This document shows positions 1 to 8,976 of a stretch of DNA of 64,000 bases, in pieces (the stretch's first letter is position 1; each line of letters begins with the position of its first letter). The notes below the pieces were generated by a model. That model was not told the DNA's origin and ran no database searches. It saw only the letters and a list, made by a program, of their open reading frames with translations. This DNA is from JACKAL01 sp964400355 (lineage in GTDB: Bacteria > Bdellovibrionota > Bdellovibrionia > Bdellovibrionales > JAGQZY01). Location: assembly GCA_964400355.1 (NCBI GenBank), contig CAYNTO010000011.1:15162-79161 (forward strand), read 5' to 3'. The translations under genes and the position numbers were made by a program.

Positions 1-2
1 GT

Positions 3-701
3 GGAACGTACTTTAATAACTATGGGTATGGAGCGGTTTGTCCTGCGCAGACTGGCTCTTACCAAACGTTCGCTTATGGAAAACTTTCTGCAGGGAGTTC
101 GAGCATAGCGATCGGAGGCCGCGCTTACGGCAATGTGGAATGTGCAAACGGCGGCAATGCCAGTAACGTATATGTGACCAACGTTGTTATAGATGCATGG
201 GTCGAGGATTCGGGCTGCACGGGCGACAAGAAAAAGATTTATGGTTGGAGCTATCAAAAAGAAAGTCTTCAGTTGGGTCACGACAGACCCGTCTATGCGC
301 AAACTTCAGCGACAGCTGTGCTCAAGAAGTCCGTTGTGTTTAAAGAGGCCGCACCTGTGATCGCATTTGCGCAGAATTATGCCACGCGAACGCCAACTGC
401 CAGCTCCGGTTTTGGTGCCGTAGTTTGTGGCGCTCAGACGGATACGGCCGCTTCGATTTTTAACGCCGCGGGCGCGCAAACGGTTCACACCGACGTGTTC
501 AGTGCCTCGCAGGGACAAAGTCATGTGATGTTGTCCCATACGAACTACCTGGCGAGCGCTTCGGCGGGCACCCACGCTTTTGACCTCTATGCAGCGGTGA
601 ACCAGGCGGTGAGTGTAGGGCACACTGTTGTGGGCATTCTCAACTCTGGGGATTCCACCATCAGTGTGATCAAGGGCCCATTCGAAGGCAAATCATGGTG
701 A
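3..701 (+). CDS. 3' part of a secreted or surface-type protein, function unknown
   Basis: The reading frame is open from the left edge of the window to the stop at 699-701, so the gene begins upstream and only the last 232 residues are visible. A GTG at 135 lies inside the frame and need not be a start. The visible part is rich in Gly, Ser, Ala, Thr and aromatic residues, with few charged residues and scattered cysteines, which is typical of exported beta-rich proteins. I do not recognise a family. It could be a surface adhesin or a phage-related fibre-like protein, since the next gene resembles a terminase small subunit, but nothing in the sequence settles this. Confidence 0.65.
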   Translation, partial: GTYFNNYGYGAVCPAQTGSYQTFAYGKLSAGSSSIAIGGRAYGNVECANGGNASNVYVTNVVIDAWVEDSGCTGDKKKIYGWSYQKESLQLGHDRPVYAQTSATAVLKKSVVFKEAAPVIAFAQNYATRTPTASSGFGAVVCGAQTDTAASIFNAAGAQTVHTDVFSASQGQSHVMLSHTNYLASASAGTHAFDLYAAVNQAVSVGHTVVGILNSGDSTISVIKGPFEGKSW

Positions 702-758
702 AGAACCCATGACAAGCACGGCCGTGAATCCTTTTACGAGCGCGGTCATACTTTCTAC

Positions 759-1067
759 ATGCGTATTCGACAAATGGGATTCTCTAGCAAACTCAAAGCT
801 CATAAGAACATTCTTACCTTGGAAACATTGCGGTTTTTGATCGAGTTCCTTGCGGATGGAAATGCGCGCATGGCCGCACTTCGCGCCGGCATTCCTGAGG
901 CCTATGCCGGTCGTTATGGAGCGTGGCTCAAAAAACATCCCATTGTTCAGGCTGCGCTGGAGAACGATGTGGATGCCAATGATCTCCGCAAATTGCAAAA
1001 ATCCATGCGCGACATCGAAAGCCAAATGGAAACCTGTAAAAAAATCCTCGGCATCGAGCAGCTCTAA
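759..1067 (+). CDS. Small terminase-small-subunit-like helix-turn-helix protein
   Basis: This 102-residue protein has a central segment (about residues 32-66) whose pattern is that of the N-terminal DNA-binding helices of phage terminase small subunits: a run like NARMAALRAGIPEAYAG, then W, then HPIVQAAL. The C-terminal third is charged and probably helical or coiled coil. Terminase small subunits recognise phage DNA for packaging, but no large subunit, portal or other phage gene is nearby, so this may be a remnant or a domesticated regulator. The ATG at 759 was chosen; an in-frame ATG at 774 is an alternative. Neither has a clear Shine-Dalgarno sequence. Confidence 0.6.
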   Translation: MRIRQMGFSSKLKAHKNILTLETLRFLIEFLADGNARMAALRAGIPEAYAGRYGAWLKKHPIVQAALENDVDANDLRKLQKSMRDIESQMETCKKILGIEQL

Positions 1068-1072
1068 TAGGG

Positions 1073-1101
1073 TTGGACTTTCTTGCGACTTTCTTTAAAC
1101 T
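1073..1101 (+). promoter_or_regulatory. Sigma70-type promoter abutting the glycosyltransferase start
   Basis: TTGGAC (1073-1078), a 17-base spacer and TAAACT (1096-1101) precede the ATG at 1108 by only six bases. The expected transcription start is therefore at or next to the A of the ATG, which implies a leaderless mRNA. There is no Shine-Dalgarno sequence. Confidence 0.5.
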
Positions 1102-1107
1102 GAAAGC

Positions 1108-2283
1108 ATGGGATTACCACGCGTTTTACTTATTTTAGTTGAGCCACCCTTGCCGTTTGGAAATCCGGCCAGCCGCTGGTCGCATGTGCTGGTTCAGCAA
1201 TTGGAAAAGCACGGATATGACTTCGATGTCTTGGTGGCCTGCGGTGTGGAAGAGGATTTTATCAGGGCGCAAAAAGAATTTAAATCCGCTTCAAATATAT
1301 TTTTGTTTCCTTTTGAAAAATCGAAAGGTATCGGCTCAAAGATAAATTCTATTCTCTATCCCTATCGCTATCATGCAAGCCTTGCGCTTATGAACAAGCT
1401 CCGCGAACTGGATCCGAACTCCTACGATATCATTCATGCCGAGAACACGTGGGCGGGATGGGCCACACGGGAGTGGGCTCACAAGTCTGTTCTTTTTGTT
1501 CACTTTGTGCTTGGAATAGATCTCAACAACGTAAAGCCACAAGGGTGGCGCCAACGCCTGCTTTTTTGGCGGTGGTTTGCAACGGAGAAAAAAATAATTG
1601 CTGCTCATCCCAATATAGTTGCCTGCTCTCCGCGCATCGTAAACCACATCGAGCAGTGGGATGCAGATCACAAAAACCTCGTGGCCATTCCGTTTGGAAT
1701 TGATCTTTCACTGTATCCCTTTATTCCAAAAGAAAAACGCCAAACCGCAAAAGCGATTGTAACAATCGTTGGCAATATGAACTGGTCGCCCTCCCTCACT
1801 GCAGCTCAGCGATTGATCACGCGGCTGTGGCCTGAGATTCATAAGCAAATGCCAGAATCGCGGCTGCGCATTGTGGGTTGGGGCGCGCGGGAACGGCTTA
1901 AAGAGTTTTTACATATGGATATTGAAGTGCTTGAGAACGTGCCAGAAACGCGGCCGTATTTTGAGGAGGCGTCGGTGTTGGTGTATGCCCCCGGGCGTGG
2001 CAGTGGAATGAAGATCAAAATCATGGAGGCGCTCGCTTATGGTGTGCCAGTGGTAACGACCGACGAGGGTGTCGAGGGCTTGGTTGTGGAGGATATGAAG
2101 CATGTCGCCATCGGCAAAACGGATCAGGAGCTAATCGCTAAAACTGTAAAAATTCTTAAAGACGCCAATCTCCAGGAGGCATTGAGGGTGAATGGTCGCA
2201 AGATGCTTGAGGAGCAGTGCAACCCGCAGGTCACGTTCGGTCAGGTGGAAGCCTTTTATCAAAAGGTGCTGGCAAATAAGTAA
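1108..2283 (+). CDS. Glycosyltransferase, GT-B fold, GT4-like
   Basis: The 391-residue protein is a cytoplasmic sugar-nucleotide-dependent transferase for a polysaccharide or lipid-linked glycan. The N-terminal Rossmann half opens with a hydrophobic strand followed by PLPFGNPASRW. The C-terminal donor-binding half has GNMNWSPS near residue 215 and the GT4 signature GSGMKIKIMEALAYGVPVV near residue 300, in which the C-terminal Glu of the EX7E element is present and the first position is Gly. Length is usual for the family. It sits alone between the terminase-like gene and the TamA-like gene, so its acceptor cannot be read from context. Sure of the family, not of the substrate. Confidence 0.9.
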   Translation: MGLPRVLLILVEPPLPFGNPASRWSHVLVQQLEKHGYDFDVLVACGVEEDFIRAQKEFKSASNIFLFPFEKSKGIGSKINSILYPYRYHASLALMNKLRELDPNSYDIIHAENTWAGWATREWAHKSVLFVHFVLGIDLNNVKPQGWRQRLLFWRWFATEKKIIAAHPNIVACSPRIVNHIEQWDADHKNLVAIPFGIDLSLYPFIPKEKRQTAKAIVTIVGNMNWSPSLTAAQRLITRLWPEIHKQMPESRLRIVGWGARERLKEFLHMDIEVLENVPETRPYFEEASVLVYAPGRGSGMKIKIMEALAYGVPVVTTDEGVEGLVVEDMKHVAIGKTDQELIAKTVKILKDANLQEALRVNGRKMLEEQCNPQVTFGQVEAFYQKVLANK

Positions 2284-2388
2284 CGGTGCTCTATTTTTGG
2301 ATAGTCTGTGATTGTGAAAATCTGTTCACAAGCGCTTTCGGTAGCGGTTTTTAGTTGAGCGAGAGTGCCTCTAACAGTACAACAAGCT

Positions 2389-4119
2389 ATGCGCATTTTA
2401 TGTCTATTAACGCTCACACTACTCACCGCATGCGCACATAAAACCAAAAAAATCTGCGATCACATTGAGTTGCGCGAAGGCCAGTTGTCCATAGGCCGCA
2501 ATGAAGAGGTATTGGTTTGCGGCTCTGATAAAGGTGGTGAGGGTTGGAAGCGCGTTCCATTGCCGCAGGCTCAGTACCAGCTCTCAGTGTATCTCAACAA
2601 CGACGGCTATTTAAACCCGCGGTTTGAACGCGACAAAGACCAACTGCATGTATGGTCGGGTCCGCGCACGGAGATAAAATCCTTCCAGGTGATCGGTGCC
2701 GATGCTCAACTGGATCCGAGCAAAAAACGCAAAATTGTCGGAGAGCCATTGGAGCCAGCACGTCTCGATGAGGTTCAGCAGTGGGCAGAGACCGGACTGC
2801 GCAATCGAGGTCATGCTTGCCCCTCGGTTTCAGTGGAGGCGCAAGCGTGGGACAGCAAAGTGATCGCCACTGCGCAACCGGGCCCTGTGCAACGCATCCG
2901 CAGTTTGCGTCGTATCGGCTTTGATGTTTTTGATCAGGAATATCTGAAGCGCTATGAGGCCTTTGATATAGGCGACGAGTATGATGCGCGCGAAATGCAG
3001 CTGACGGCGGCGCGCATGTTGAGCGACGGCTTTATACAGAGCGCGAATTTTGAAACAGTCTGCGATGAGAATCACGTCGATCTCACCTTGCGCGGAAGTG
3101 TTGGCCCACCGAAACTTTTTCGCTTTGAAGTTGGCGCGTCCACGGAACAGTTTCCATTTGGAAAAGTCACTTTTAAAAATGTGCGTCTCGACGACAAAGC
3201 CTCGTCGTTTACGGCCATACTTTTTGGTTCTCCTCGCGAACAGAGTTTGAGTGCATCGTCTCAGTTGTATTGGCTCCCGGGTTCGACGCGAACTTTTTTG
3301 GGACCGCGTGCGCAAGTCGGGCGTTTCAATGAAGACGCTTACGAGTATCTCGAGGCCAAGGCGGGCGGCGACCTGGGCCGCTTCTGGGATCTTTGGGATA
3401 TCCGTTTTGTGGGTCGAGTGGGACCCACCGTGAATTATCTCGAGACCAAACAAGGTGTGGGCCCGAGCAACGTCTCCTATTTGTCGTGGGGTGGATCGCT
3501 CGAAGCCATGAGCCACAACTATGAAAGCACTCTGCGCACTCAGTTTGAAGGATGGACGGGCGCTTTTCGCTATCGTGGTCAGCGCGAAGGTTTGGGATCC
3601 GAAATCAGCGTCAATCGCTACGATGTGGCCTACAAAGGTTTGTGGAACATGGGCAACTACGCCCCACCTCTTTTTGTTTTGGGGTTCCGCTTTGACGTCA
3701 ACGGCGTAGATGCGGACGAGGCTTTGCCAGGACAAAACCCCGATGACCTCGTTCCTATCGATTACCGGGTGTTTTACGGTGGTGCAGACAATCTGCGTGG
3801 ATTTGCGCGGAAGAGTTTATCCAACAATGAACTGGGTTACCTAACGGGCGCCTACGCGGGAATGGAGCTGCGACTTGTGGGCGAAGTTCCCTACAATATT
3901 GAACCGCTCCTCCTTTACGATGTGGCACAACTGGGTAAACGGGGTATGGAATTCGACGATCCGGTGTACACATCGGCCGGAGTGGGAGTGCGCTGGGCCT
4001 CTCCGTTTGGAACACTCCGCGGGTCGGCGGCAAAAGGAGAAATCCATAGCGGCGACGCCTCAACTGCAGGTTATAAACAGGAGTGGGTTTATTTTGTGAG
4101 CTTTGGACAGGAGTTTTGA
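2389..4119 (+). CDS. Lipidated TamA-like Omp85 protein (TamL type)
   Basis: This 576-residue outer-membrane protein probably works with the TamB encoded next to it in inserting or assembling envelope components. The N-terminus from ATG 2389 is a lipoprotein signal with lipobox LTAC (Cys near residue 13), not an ordinary signal peptide; a GTG at 2365 would only add eight residues in front. POTRA-like alpha/beta segments follow to about residue 235, then a 16-strand-type barrel with the Omp85 motif GGADNLRGF near residue 465 and a terminal Phe. The stop TGA overlaps the TamB start as TGATG, so the two are translationally coupled. Lipid-anchored TamA homologues (TamL) are known mainly from Bacteroidetes. 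Sure of Omp85 family and lipobox. Confidence 0.88.
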   Translation: MRILCLLTLTLLTACAHKTKKICDHIELREGQLSIGRNEEVLVCGSDKGGEGWKRVPLPQAQYQLSVYLNNDGYLNPRFERDKDQLHVWSGPRTEIKSFQVIGADAQLDPSKKRKIVGEPLEPARLDEVQQWAETGLRNRGHACPSVSVEAQAWDSKVIATAQPGPVQRIRSLRRIGFDVFDQEYLKRYEAFDIGDEYDAREMQLTAARMLSDGFIQSANFETVCDENHVDLTLRGSVGPPKLFRFEVGASTEQFPFGKVTFKNVRLDDKASSFTAILFGSPREQSLSASSQLYWLPGSTRTFLGPRAQVGRFNEDAYEYLEAKAGGDLGRFWDLWDIRFVGRVGPTVNYLETKQGVGPSNVSYLSWGGSLEAMSHNYESTLRTQFEGWTGAFRYRGQREGLGSEISVNRYDVAYKGLWNMGNYAPPLFVLGFRFDVNGVDADEALPGQNPDDLVPIDYRVFYGGADNLRGFARKSLSNNELGYLTGAYAGMELRLVGEVPYNIEPLLLYDVAQLGKRGMEFDDPVYTSAGVGVRWASPFGTLRGSAAKGEIHSGDASTAGYKQEWVYFVSFGQEF

Positions 4120-6584
4120 TGGTAAAGTTTCCATCCATGGCAAAATTACTAGTGGTTACTAAGTACAGCGCCATAGCACTTATGTCGATGCTGTTAGCGG
4201 CCTTTATTTTTTCCTCTGCGGTGGTGTTTTGGATTTTGTATCACCCGGCATCGGCCTGGAATTTTGCAAGTCGCTATTTTTTGCCCGAAGATCTCAAGGT
4301 GACCTGGGAATCCATGGAATACAATTGGCGCATGAACAGTTGGCGCGAGTGGAATTATGAGTGGGCGACAAAAAAGCTCGAGATCACCAAGGTTTCGCCG
4401 CAGATGGATGTGGGTGTTATCGAAGCCGAGGTGCAATGGTCTATCAACTTATGGACGGGCAAGCCCTTTTTGGAGTTCAAAACTTTTTCGTTATCGACTC
4501 GCGAAAATTCTTTTGTGCAAATACTACCGTCTAGTGACTCTTCACCGGAACGCAGTATTTATCAAATGGCCAATGACTATTTAGGGTACTTATCTCAGAC
4601 CAATCATCTATCGGCCATTAAAGTTGTCAACGTATCGGTTTCCACTTTTGAACTGCGGTTTCTAGAGGGCGCTCCGTGGGTTTTGCAGGCCTCCATTTTT
4701 AAGAACTACGACACTGCCGAAAAAGAGGAAATTCATTTTTCCGCGAAGGCCGAGTCGGACACGTTGTCCATTCAAGGCAAGGGTTTTATAAATGGCGATA
4801 ATTTTGATACAGATCAAAACTTTTTAGGTTTTGATGTTGAGGCCAAGGACACCGCGTGGGCCGTTGAGGGGAACTGGGTGGGCGTGTTTAAAGAAGACCG
4901 CGTGGTTGTCAAAGGGAAGCCAAACATTTCCGTAGGCGAAAAGAATAAAACGCGCATACAGCCCGATCTGGTGCTCACCCTTGAGGAGAATGGACTGGAT
5001 TTGCAATCGTCCATGAAGGTCACTGGTATTCCCGGTCCGATTGTTCATTTGGACCGTATGAAACTCCAGGTTCACATGCCGCTTGAAGACGATGTGTTGT
5101 GGGCCGACCAACCCACGACAGCGACGCTGGAAAGTCCGGTGGACATTTTTATGATCGATAAAAATATGCGTCCGCCCTTAGAAAAAGCCTGTAAATGCAA
5201 ACTGCCCGAAGAATTTATGGTGCGCGCTTCTGCAAAAGCGTGGATGAATGTGGTTTTTGGTGAACCCCAAGATCGGAAAAAAGCGGCGGAGCTTGCGGTT
5301 TCCTTGGACAGTGTTAAAAACAAATTATTTTCTGTGGATGCATCGGCGAGCGCCGAGATATTTAAACAGCTCCAACAATGGACGTTTGAGCCGCGTGTAA
5401 AAGCCGATGCCATGGTCCACAGTTTTCAGGGCCTCCGCTATTTCCTCGACGCCAAGGGAGTTATCATTCCGGCACCGCTCGATATTCTCGAGGGCACGTT
5501 GGCGATAAAGGCCGATAGTCCCATAGCTCGCGATGCCATCAGCAGCACTGCGAATGTGAGTCTGGATCTCGACTTAAAATCGGCCACCCAGGCTGTGCTG
5601 GTGAGTTCCGATGTGCAAGTGAGACTCGCCAATACATTTAAAGCTTTGGAATTGGATGTCGATGCGATTATTAAAAAACTCACTCTCGAACTACCACCAC
5701 TCGATCCCGTGCTGGGAATTCCTGCTGTTACCCGCGACAACCGTATACTCAAGGCCCCAGTGGAAAAATCGGCGCGACCGTCGTTTGTGGTCAACATTAT
5801 CACTCACGTGGCCACCGAGAGTGCTGGTGCAATTCGGCTCCTGAGCAAATATGCGAAACCTTATGTGCCCGTGTCCGTAGCGGTGAATACGCGCAACTCC
5901 AATGCGTCGGGGTATGTGCGGCTCGAGCCGTTTAAAGTGAGCTATCTGCGCCGCGATCTTTACGTTGAAAATTTCCAGTTGGCCGTGGCCCAAAACGCCG
6001 ACGAAGAGCTCCCGCTCAGTGGCCGCTTTCGAATTGAACAGGGTGGCTACAAAATTTTTCTCACACTTAAAGGAACTACCGAATCGCCCTCCGTGGCATT
6101 TACGAGTGAGCCAGTACTCTCCAAAGACGACATCATCTCGGTATTGCTTTACGGGCGTGTCGCGGATCAACTGGTTTCCGCAGAGGCGGAGACTGCGGGG
6201 AACTTCAATGCGGCAATGACCGATCGAGCGATTGGCTTGTTTGGGTTGTGGGCTTTTGCGTCCACGCCGATTCAAAGTTTTTCTTACAACTCGACAACAA
6301 AAGTGTACACAGCCACTGTGGATTTGGGTAAAGGACTCACCGCCGGTGTGGGCACCAACTGGGAGCAGTCGACCAATTTCGAGCTGCGCAAACGTTTATC
6401 GCGCCGCTGGATGCTGACGGCCGCATGGGCGCCGTCGTCGGCGCAGAACATACGCCAAGAAGGCCGGATCGTATTGCAATGGGAAAAACGCTACGGGCTC
6501 TCTGCGGAAGATTCGCTCAAACAGGCCGAGCAAATTGCCAGTCCTCAGCAAGAGCCTGGCACCGCGCGCACTCAAAAAAAATAA
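4119..6584 (+). CDS. tamB: TamB-like translocation and assembly module protein
   Basis: The 821-residue protein starts at the ATG overlapping the tamA-like stop codon. One N-terminal membrane segment (about residues 15-40, rich in Ala, Phe, Val, Ile) anchors it in the inner membrane. The rest is a long beta-rich periplasmic stretch as in AsmA/TamB proteins, which bridge the membranes and carry lipids or barrel precursors. The C-terminal DUF490 domain is recognisable by GRFRIEQGGYKIFL, SPSVAFTSEP and the following DDIISVLLYGR, ending in barrel-like strands before a polar tail. It is shorter than E. coli TamB (about 1260 residues). The gene ends in a run of eight A residues just before the stop, and another frame continues openly beyond it. 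Confidence 0.92.
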   Translation: MVKFPSMAKLLVVTKYSAIALMSMLLAAFIFSSAVVFWILYHPASAWNFASRYFLPEDLKVTWESMEYNWRMNSWREWNYEWATKKLEITKVSPQMDVGVIEAEVQWSINLWTGKPFLEFKTFSLSTRENSFVQILPSSDSSPERSIYQMANDYLGYLSQTNHLSAIKVVNVSVSTFELRFLEGAPWVLQASIFKNYDTAEKEEIHFSAKAESDTLSIQGKGFINGDNFDTDQNFLGFDVEAKDTAWAVEGNWVGVFKEDRVVVKGKPNISVGEKNKTRIQPDLVLTLEENGLDLQSSMKVTGIPGPIVHLDRMKLQVHMPLEDDVLWADQPTTATLESPVDIFMIDKNMRPPLEKACKCKLPEEFMVRASAKAWMNVVFGEPQDRKKAAELAVSLDSVKNKLFSVDASASAEIFKQLQQWTFEPRVKADAMVHSFQGLRYFLDAKGVIIPAPLDILEGTLAIKADSPIARDAISSTANVSLDLDLKSATQAVLVSSDVQVRLANTFKALELDVDAIIKKLTLELPPLDPVLGIPAVTRDNRILKAPVEKSARPSFVVNIITHVATESAGAIRLLSKYAKPYVPVSVAVNTRNSNASGYVRLEPFKVSYLRRDLYVENFQLAVAQNADEELPLSGRFRIEQGGYKIFLTLKGTTESPSVAFTSEPVLSKDDIISVLLYGRVADQLVSAEAETAGNFNAAMTDRAIGLFGLWAFASTPIQSFSYNSTTKVYTATVDLGKGLTAGVGTNWEQSTNFELRKRLSRRWMLTAAWAPSSAQNIRQEGRIVLQWEKRYGLSAEDSLKQAEQIASPQQEPGTARTQKK

Positions 6585-6825
6585 GCCTCCGATTTGCGGC
6601 GAGTCGCACATCATAGCCGATGGTAAAGTGTATGAACATGGTGAACAAGTAGGCACTGTAGACGATACAACGCTTATTTCTATAGCACCTAGCGGAAGTG
6701 TAGCTTATCACTACAACCTGAGGCTTGTTCCGGCAGCCGATGGCACCATGGAACTAGAATCCGAATACGGCGCCCAGAACTTTTTGGGCACGCTTATGAC
6801 GGTAGCACGTTTGCGTCGTCAATAA
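6535..6825 (+). CDS. Short open frame overlapping the tamB end; possible frameshift extension
   Basis: Frame +1 relative to tamB is open from 6535 to 6825 and its protein looks natural after the tamB stop (about 80 residues, including the pattern IIADGKVYEHGEQVGTV). The only start codons are TTG 6535 inside tamB and GTG 6628, neither with a strong ribosome binding site. The A8 run at 6574-6581, just before the tamB stop, offers another route: loss of one A by transcriptional slippage would join this segment to TamB. It may therefore be a separate small protein, a TamB tail, or the trace of an indel. No family is recognised. Confidence 0.4.
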   Translation: MPVLSKSLAPRALKKNKPPICGESHIIADGKVYEHGEQVGTVDDTTLISIAPSGSVAYHYNLRLVPAADGTMELESEYGAQNFLGTLMTVARLRRQ

Positions 6826-6943
6826 AAAAGCGCTCGGTCAAAATCGATAAATTCCCAGTTTGTGCATGACCCGATTGCCGGCGTTTCTGTATACTTTTTT
6901 ATCTTCCTCAAAAGCAATTGAGAGTAAAAAAACGAGTACTATT

Positions 6944-8959
6944 GTGAGCTATTGGCTTCAGAATTTAAATCCGGAGCAGCGAGATGCTGTCTCTCACAGT
7001 CACGGTCCACTGCTGATTCTTGCCGGTGCGGGTTCCGGTAAAACCACTGTGCTTGTTTCGCGCACTGGGCGGTTGATTGCCGAAAAGCTCACAACTCCCG
7101 AGCGCGTCTGCGTGCTCACTTTTACCAACAAAGCCGCACAGGAATTGCGCCATAGAGTTTCTAAAAAATTGGGGGCTCAGGCCAACAAGGTGTGGGCGGG
7201 AACGTTTCACGGATTTGGCCTTCAGTTTCTAAAAGAAAACTGGAAGCAGGCGGGGCTGCCACAGCGATTCGGCGTGATCGATGGTAGCGACGGCGTAGGC
7301 ATTCTCAAAGATTTATTGAGAGATATTAAAGTTTATGAAAAAGCGCAAATGAACCTGGAACTGCTTATGGCCAAGATTGCGCTGATTCGACAAAACGGGC
7401 ACGGCGAGGCCCACGATGCCACTCCCGAGGGCGCCGCCAGTGAAATCCTGGCGCCCAAATACGTGCGACGTATGCGCGATCTAGGGGTGGTGGATTTTGA
7501 GGAATTGCTGCTTCGACCTCTGGCCATGCTCAAAAAATTTCCCGAGCTCAAAGAGAAAATGCAAAACCGCTTCGATTTTGTGATGGTCGATGAGTTCCAG
7601 GATACCAACTCCGTACAAATGAAGCTCGTCGATTTGCTCTCTGAAAAACACCGCAACATTGCCGTGGTCGGCGACGATGATCAGTCGATTTACGGATGGC
7701 GTGGTGCGGAAATTCAAAATATTTTGAGCTTTCCAAAACGATTTGAAAACTGCACGGTGATTCGCCTCGAGCGCAATTATCGATCCTCGGAAAAAATTCT
7801 TGCACTCGCAAACGCGGTGATCGCTAACAACAAGACCCGCCACGGAAAAATTCTTCGCGCTGGGGTCGAAAACCCCGGCGACATTCCCGAACTTTTTGTG
7901 TACGAAAACGAAATGACCGAGGTGGAAGAGATCGTGCGCGAGCTCAATGCGTTTCATAGCCAGGGCTATCGGTGGCGGGACATGGCTTTACTTTATCGCT
8001 CTAACTCTCAAGGTGGGCTTATGGAGGGCGGACTGCGTTCGGCAGATATTCCCTACAAACTCACCGGTGGTACCGCACTCTTCGATCGAAAAGAAGCCAA
8101 AGACACTTTGGCCTTTGTGCGCTCCAGTCTTTATCCCAATGAGGTGAGCTTTCGCCGCATCCTCAATTTGCCAGCGCGCGGGGTCGGTGAAAAAACCATC
8201 GAAGATATCGAGGCCGTCAATGATGGCAAGTGGCCGTTTCACAAACAAGCCAAAGAGTGGGCGCTTGCCAATAAGGGCGAAAAAGCGGGACAGTCTATTT
8301 TAGATTTGTTTGAATTTTTAGAAGATCTCAAAGCTCAACTGGTGAGCTCCGCCTCTTCGGCCGAAGAGGTTCTCAACGAGCAACTAGGAAAGTTGGGATA
8401 CCGCCACTACGTCAACAGCAGTTACCGCGATCTCCAAGCTGCGGACAGTCGGTGGCTTTCGGTAAATATCCTGGGGCGAATTCTCGATGGAATGTTCCAT
8501 CGCCATGGGCGATCCATCGACACGCTGGAAAAATTTATCGATGGTATGGAACTCCGCGATCCGGGGACTGATGGCGATGGCGAGCAGGCCGACGAAGTAC
8601 AGATGATGACGTTGCACGCGTGCAAGGGTTTGGAGTTTCCAATGGTATTTTTGTTGGGTGTCGAGGAGGAGATTCTCCCCCATGCGCGCTTAGGACTCAA
8701 TATCGACGAAGAGCGCCGACTTTTTTACGTCGGTGTGACCCGAGCGCAAAAGCATCTGATTCTCACCCGAGTTCGCCAGCGCAAACGCTACGGCAAATTT
8801 CAGCTGGTGAGTCCATCGCGCTTTCTGGTGGAACTCGATCCCAAGCTCTACTCCGAGATGCACGATTCCAGACCGGTGGCGCCCGACAAGCGTCAGGATC
8901 TGTTGGCTGACCTTTTTAAAAAGCTCGAACAAAAACGCAAAGACCAAGAGGTCTTATAA
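6944..8959 (+). CDS. ATP-dependent DNA helicase, Rep/UvrD superfamily 1A
   Basis: This 671-residue protein is a 3'-5' DNA helicase for replication restart or repair. Start GTG 6944 gives a proper family N-terminus, with the Q-motif-like LNPEQRDAV followed by Walker A GAGSGKT at residues 28-34; earlier in-frame codons would add unrelated residues. Further motifs are FTNKAA, GTFHGFG (motif Ic), DEFQDTN (Walker B), GDDDQSIYGWRGA (motif III), RLERNYRSS (motif IV), LHACKGLEF (motif V) and LFYVGVTRAQ (motif VI). Its length matches Rep (673) better than UvrD (720), but the assignment within the family is not certain. It ends shortly before the next outer-membrane protein gene. Confidence 0.95.
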   Translation: MSYWLQNLNPEQRDAVSHSHGPLLILAGAGSGKTTVLVSRTGRLIAEKLTTPERVCVLTFTNKAAQELRHRVSKKLGAQANKVWAGTFHGFGLQFLKENWKQAGLPQRFGVIDGSDGVGILKDLLRDIKVYEKAQMNLELLMAKIALIRQNGHGEAHDATPEGAASEILAPKYVRRMRDLGVVDFEELLLRPLAMLKKFPELKEKMQNRFDFVMVDEFQDTNSVQMKLVDLLSEKHRNIAVVGDDDQSIYGWRGAEIQNILSFPKRFENCTVIRLERNYRSSEKILALANAVIANNKTRHGKILRAGVENPGDIPELFVYENEMTEVEEIVRELNAFHSQGYRWRDMALLYRSNSQGGLMEGGLRSADIPYKLTGGTALFDRKEAKDTLAFVRSSLYPNEVSFRRILNLPARGVGEKTIEDIEAVNDGKWPFHKQAKEWALANKGEKAGQSILDLFEFLEDLKAQLVSSASSAEEVLNEQLGKLGYRHYVNSSYRDLQAADSRWLSVNILGRILDGMFHRHGRSIDTLEKFIDGMELRDPGTDGDGEQADEVQMMTLHACKGLEFPMVFLLGVEEEILPHARLGLNIDEERRLFYVGVTRAQKHLILTRVRQRKRYGKFQLVSPSRFLVELDPKLYSEMHDSRPVAPDKRQDLLADLFKKLEQKRKDQEVL

Positions 8960-8976
8960 CGATAGGGTGATTGCAG

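Noticed and set aside
2830..3735. 301-residue open frame on the minus strand
   Set aside because: It lies wholly inside the TamA-like gene, has no ribosome binding site and its sequence has Arg/Ala-rich shadow character without any motif.
5691..6275. 194-residue minus-strand frame
   Set aside because: It is fully inside tamB and has a His/Arg-rich composition typical of antisense shadows.
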